Origin: JAATGA01 sp047605605
Lineage (GTDB): Bacteria > Pseudomonadota > Alphaproteobacteria > Rhodobacterales > Rhodobacteraceae
Length of the DNA: 41,930 nucleotides
Direction: 5' to 3'
Assembly (NCBI GenBank): GCA_047605605.1
Contig: JASGFG010000027.1
Location: 1 to 41,930, forward strand
In this document: one piece after another, positions 38,947-41,930 of the stretch
How positions within the stretch are numbered: position 1 is the first letter of the stretch
Layout of the letters: every line of letters starts with the position of its first letter
The notes under the pieces: generated by a model
What the model saw: the letters and a program-made list of their open reading frames with translations, nothing else
What the model was told of the DNA's origin: nothing
Databases searched by the model: none
Position numbers and translations under genes: made by a program

Positions 38947-41496
38947 CTAACCGCGATGTCCTGACTTGTCGGCCAGGGCCAGGTGCGCAGCCGCCAGCCG
39001 CGCCATCGGAACACGATATGGTGAGCACGAGACGTAATCGAACCCCGCACTGCGGCAAAAGGCGATTGATTCGGGGTTGCCCCCATGCTCGCCACAGATC
39101 GAAAGCGTCAGGTCGGCACGGGTGGCCCGACCCCGCTCGGCCCCGATGTGCAAAAGTTCGCCCACCCCGTCCACGTCAAGGATGTGGAACGGATCCTCGG
39201 GGAAAACCCCCTGCTGCACATAGGTGTTCATGAACCGCCCTGCGTCGTCGCGCGACAAGCCATAGGTCATCTGCGTCAGGTCGTTCGTTCCGAAGGACAG
39301 AAAGGCCGCGTGCTGGGCGATGTCGCCCGCGCGGAGGCAGGCCCGCGGCGTTTCCACCATCACCCCCAGCTTGTAGGCGAAATCGGTCTTCGCACGGTTC
39401 CTGACCGCAGCCGCGACCGCATCCACGCGGGTCTTGACCAGCTCCACCTCTCGCCGGGCGGAGACCAGCGGGATCATGATCTCGGGCACGACGCTGGCGC
39501 CGCGGCGGGCGATTTCCACCGTCGCCTCGAAGATCGCCTGCGCCTGCATGTCATAGATTTCCGGCAGCACCACGCCCAGCCGGACCCCGCGCATCCCCAG
39601 CATCGGGTTGAACTCGGACAGCGCCTCGGCCCGGCGCGTGACCTCGGACAGCGGGCGGTCCAGCGCCTCGGCCAGTTCGCGCAGCCCCTCGCGGCTGTGG
39701 GGCAGGAATTCGTGAAGCGGCGGGTCGAACAGGCGGATGCAGACCGGCAGGCCGCGCATGATGTCGAACAGCTGCACGAAATCGTCGCGCTGCATTGGCA
39801 GCAGCCGGGCCAGCGCCGCCGCCCGGTCCTGCGGCGTGTCGGCAAAGATCATCTCGCGCATGACGACCAGCCGCGCCTCGTCAAAGAACATGTGTTCGGT
39901 GCGGCAAAGACCGATCCCCTCGGCCTGGAACTCGCGCGCGGTTTCGGCATCGGCGGGCGTGTCGGCATTGGCCCGGATGCCGATGTCGCGCGCCTGATCG
40001 GCCCAGGCGAGCAACTGGCGGAACGCCTCGTCCAGCGCGGGGGGCAGCATTTCGGCAACGCCCGCCAGCACCTCGCCCGTGGTGCCGTCGACGGTGATCT
40101 GCGCCCCTTCGGCGAAGACACGGCCATCGCCGGCGACAAGGCGCCGTTCCTTGGTGTCGATCCTCAGGCCCGAAGCGCCCACCACGCAGGGCAGCCCCAG
40201 CCCGCGCGCGATGACCGCGGCATGGCTGGTCATCCCGCCGCGCTCGGTCAGCACGGCGGCCGAAGAGTGCATCCCGCGGATGTCCTCGGGCGCGGTTTCG
40301 CGGCGCACCAGGATGCAATCCTCGCCCCGCGCGTGCGAGGCCTGCGCGGCGGCCGAGGAAAAGACGATCCGCCCCACCGCGGCGCCGGGGCTGGCGGCAA
40401 TGCCGCGTGCCAGCACGTCGCGCGGCCCGCGCGGGTCGACCTGATGGTGCAGCAGTTCGGACAAGGCCCGCGGCTCGACCCGCAGCACCGCCTCTTCGGG
40501 GGTGATGATCCCGTCCCCGGCCAGCGCCACGGCAATCCGCAGCCCCGCGCGCGAATTGCGCTGCACCTTCACCGCATCCAGAACGGAAAGCCGCCCGTCC
40601 TCGATGGTGAACTCGATCTGCATCTCCTCGCGCAGACGGGCCCGGCAGGCCGCACCATGGCGGATCAGTTCGGCAAAGGCCTCGGGCGCCAGATCCTCCA
40701 GCGAGGGGCCGCGCGGGTCGCGCGTCAGATAGATCGCATCCTGCGCGGTCAGGGCGGCGCGGCCCTGGCTTTGCCCCTTGTAGCGGCCCTTGACCAGCGG
40801 ATGCCCCGTCACCGGGTCGACGAACTGGATCACGCCCGACCCCGACACCCCGCGCCCCATGCCCTGCGCCATCGCCTGCACGACAAGGCCCAGCGTCGCC
40901 TCGGGCGGGGCACCCTTGGCCTGACGCAGCAGGCGGGCGGTCGTGCCTTCCCATGCGCGGGCCATCGAGCGCAGCGCGGCCGAAAGCTGGGTCGCCGCAT
41001 CCTGGGGAAACGGCTCCTCCATCTCGCGCTCGTAATGGGTCAGCGCATCGCGCAGGGCACCGGCCGAGGGCGCCGCCGCATCGAACATGTCGGGGTCCAA
41101 ACGCGCGACATGGGTGGCATAGGCCTGCACGAACCGCAGATAAAGCGCATCCGCCGCATCCGCCCCGTGGGTTTCGGTCAGCCTTGCATGACGTGCGGCG
41201 TTCATGCCGATGTTCAGCACGGTGGCAGGCCCGCCCCAGTCGGGATTTTCCGGGCTGGGGCGAACGGAAACCAGCGGGTCCGGCCCGAAATGCGCCAGAA
41301 TCGCCGTCGCATCCACCGGCAGGCCCGCCGCAAGGGCGCGGATGCTGTCGGCGGGCAAGGCAACGCTTTGCGGAACCGGCAGGTCCAACCGGATCAGCCG
41401 CTGAAGGCATTTCGCCCGCCAGCCATGCGTTTCCGTGCGGATCGGGGCCGAAGGGCTGATGACCTCGAACGTCGAAAGCGGATCGTGTTTCTGCAC
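38947..41496 (-). CDS. Pyruvate phosphate dikinase-like protein with altered ATP-binding domain
   Basis: Canonical PPDK interconverts pyruvate, ATP and phosphate with PEP, AMP and pyrophosphate. The 849-residue protein keeps the phosphohistidine domain (GGMTSHAAVIARG, His425) and the PEP/pyruvate barrel with Cys801 in SICGEHGGNP. The N-terminal ATP-grasp domain is changed: the usual VSVRSGAR..SMPGMMDT reads VSVRPSPENPDWGGPATVLNIG at 77-97, and the usual MLQTR reads VLDAV at 305-309. It is slightly shorter than usual (about 870-900). It may be a paralogue with different phosphoryl chemistry, or may have lost ATP-dependent activity. The GTG start at 41496 follows GGAG. It lies downstream of glyS, an arrangement I believe is common in this family. 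Confidence 0.85.
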   Translation of the reverse strand: MQKHDPLSTFEVISPSAPIRTETHGWRAKCLQRLIRLDLPVPQSVALPADSIRALAAGLPVDATAILAHFGPDPLVSVRPSPENPDWGGPATVLNIGMNAARHARLTETHGADAADALYLRFVQAYATHVARLDPDMFDAAAPSAGALRDALTHYEREMEEPFPQDAATQLSAALRSMARAWEGTTARLLRQAKGAPPEATLGLVVQAMAQGMGRGVSGSGVIQFVDPVTGHPLVKGRYKGQSQGRAALTAQDAIYLTRDPRGPSLEDLAPEAFAELIRHGAACRARLREEMQIEFTIEDGRLSVLDAVKVQRNSRAGLRIAVALAGDGIITPEEAVLRVEPRALSELLHHQVDPRGPRDVLARGIAASPGAAVGRIVFSSAAAQASHARGEDCILVRRETAPEDIRGMHSSAAVLTERGGMTSHAAVIARGLGLPCVVGASGLRIDTKERRLVAGDGRVFAEGAQITVDGTTGEVLAGVAEMLPPALDEAFRQLLAWADQARDIGIRANADTPADAETAREFQAEGIGLCRTEHMFFDEARLVVMREMIFADTPQDRAAALARLLPMQRDDFVQLFDIMRGLPVCIRLFDPPLHEFLPHSREGLRELAEALDRPLSEVTRRAEALSEFNPMLGMRGVRLGVVLPEIYDMQAQAIFEATVEIARRGASVVPEIMIPLVSARREVELVKTRVDAVAAAVRNRAKTDFAYKLGVMVETPRACLRAGDIAQHAAFLSFGTNDLTQMTYGLSRDDAGRFMNTYVQQGVFPEDPFHILDVDGVGELLHIGAERGRATRADLTLSICGEHGGNPESIAFCRSAGFDYVSCSPYRVPMARLAAAHLALADKSGHRG

Positions 41497-41624
41497 TGCG
41501 GCGACTCCGGTTGCGCGCGCAGGATACGCCTTGGTCCGCGTGGCGCAAGCGGAACACGCAAAGGACGGGAGACGCCCCCTCGCCCCGTTCCGCGCAGCGA
41601 TGCGCCGGCCACACCTCGGGGATT

Positions 41625-41663
41625 CCCCCCCTTCCTCTTGGGGAAAATATCCTCTGGGGGGGG
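41625..41663 (-). repeat. Intergenic GATATTTTC element, copy E
   Basis: On the minus strand it reads GAGGATATTTTCCCCAAGAG, flanked by a run of eight G and a run of seven C that can pair. It lies 30 bases downstream of the glyS stop, in the opposite orientation to copies A-C. Confidence 0.5.
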
Positions 41664-41693
41664 TGCGGGGGCGAAGCGCCCTCGCCGCGGGTG

Positions 41694-41930
41694 TCAGCCT
41701 TCCAGTTTCGTCAGGTCCGCCACCGGCGTGCAGGCGGCGCGGATGCGGTGCAGAAGGTTCAGCCGGTTGCGCCGCACGGTCTGGTTTTCGGTATTGATCT
41801 GCACGGCGGTGAAAAAGGCGTCGATCGGCGCGCGCAGCTTTGCCAGCGCGGCCATGGCGGTGGGGAAATCCTCTGCCTTCATCGCCGGGGCGATGGCGGC
41901 TTCCGCCGCGTCCAGCGCGGCGAACAGCGC
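41694..41930 (-). CDS. glyS: Glycyl-tRNA synthetase beta subunit, C-terminal end
   Basis: Only the last 78 residues are in the window; the frame is open to the right edge and stops with TGA at 41694-41696. The segment FFTAVQINTENQTVRRNRLNLLHRIR is the conserved end of the DALR anticodon-binding domain of GlyS, here with Q-I-N-T-E-N instead of the more usual VM. GlyS charges tRNA-Gly together with GlyQ, which must lie outside. The PPDK-like gene is 197 bases downstream, across repeat copy E. Confidence 0.9.
   Translation of the reverse strand, partial: ALFAALDAAEAAIAPAMKAEDFPTAMAALAKLRAPIDAFFTAVQINTENQTVRRNRLNLLHRIRAACTPVADLTKLEG

Overview
The window is chromosomal DNA of a GC-rich alphaproteobacterium, most likely in the Rhodobacteraceae (Rhodobacter/Paracoccus type). 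Supporting signs are a DUF2927 gene in front of apt, an aa3-type cytochrome oxidase subunit I, a fused FolB, a DUF1127 gene followed by CCUCCUCCC stem-loops, a terminator inside the mraZ leader, and a shared GAGGATATTTTCGCGAAGAGG intergenic element. The genus cannot be fixed from the sequence alone. Most of the content is housekeeping; the unusual material lies in the RNA regions at about 12.7-13.4 kb and 14.6-15.5 kb.

Layout. 1-0.93 kb (+): end of a DUF2927 protein, then apt. 1.0-4.7 kb (-): an FAD-linked oxidase, a metallo-beta-lactamase-fold protein and an Hsp70-like ATPase without a substrate-binding domain. 4.8-12.7 kb (-): the first half of the division and cell wall (dcw) cluster, mraZ-rsmH-ftsL-ftsI-murE-murF-mraY, tightly packed. 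Its leader (12.66-13.36 kb) holds a strong intrinsic terminator, a probable leader-derived sRNA like UpsM of R. sphaeroides, and a 10-bp-periodic array of GGG boxes that fits MraZ autoregulation. 13.4-14.4 kb (-): apbC/mrp.

14.6-15.5 kb (+) is the highlight: a 71-residue DUF1127 protein followed by about 590 bp of tandem RNA stem-loops. Twelve loops carry CTCCTCCC, an anti-Shine-Dalgarno-like motif, and a thirteenth is degenerate. This matches the CcaF1-CcsR (cuckoo RNA) stress system, of which R. sphaeroides has four copies; here it is strongly expanded, partly by a 102-bp tandem duplication whose stems covary, and the last copy doubles as the terminator. A BenE-type transporter follows. 16.9-21.4 kb (-) is a complete polyamine-type ABC transporter operon, then tRNA-Leu(GAG).

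22-30.3 kb: a peptidoglycan-binding protein, lipB, ctaD with a perfect FNR-type box upstream, a small lipoprotein, a DUF2244 protein, an unrecognised serine-hydrolase-like protein with atypical codon use, a DsbA-like protein and an aminotransferase. 30.4-38.7 kb (-): PBP1a, an N-acetylmuramoyl-L-alanine amidase, glmM, folP, folB and a SleB-type wall hydrolase, so precursor synthesis (GlmM), polymerisation (PBP1a) and hydrolysis (amidase, SleB) of peptidoglycan sit together with two folate genes. 38.9-41.9 kb (-): a pyruvate phosphate dikinase-like protein with an altered ATP-binding domain, downstream of the 3' end of glyS.
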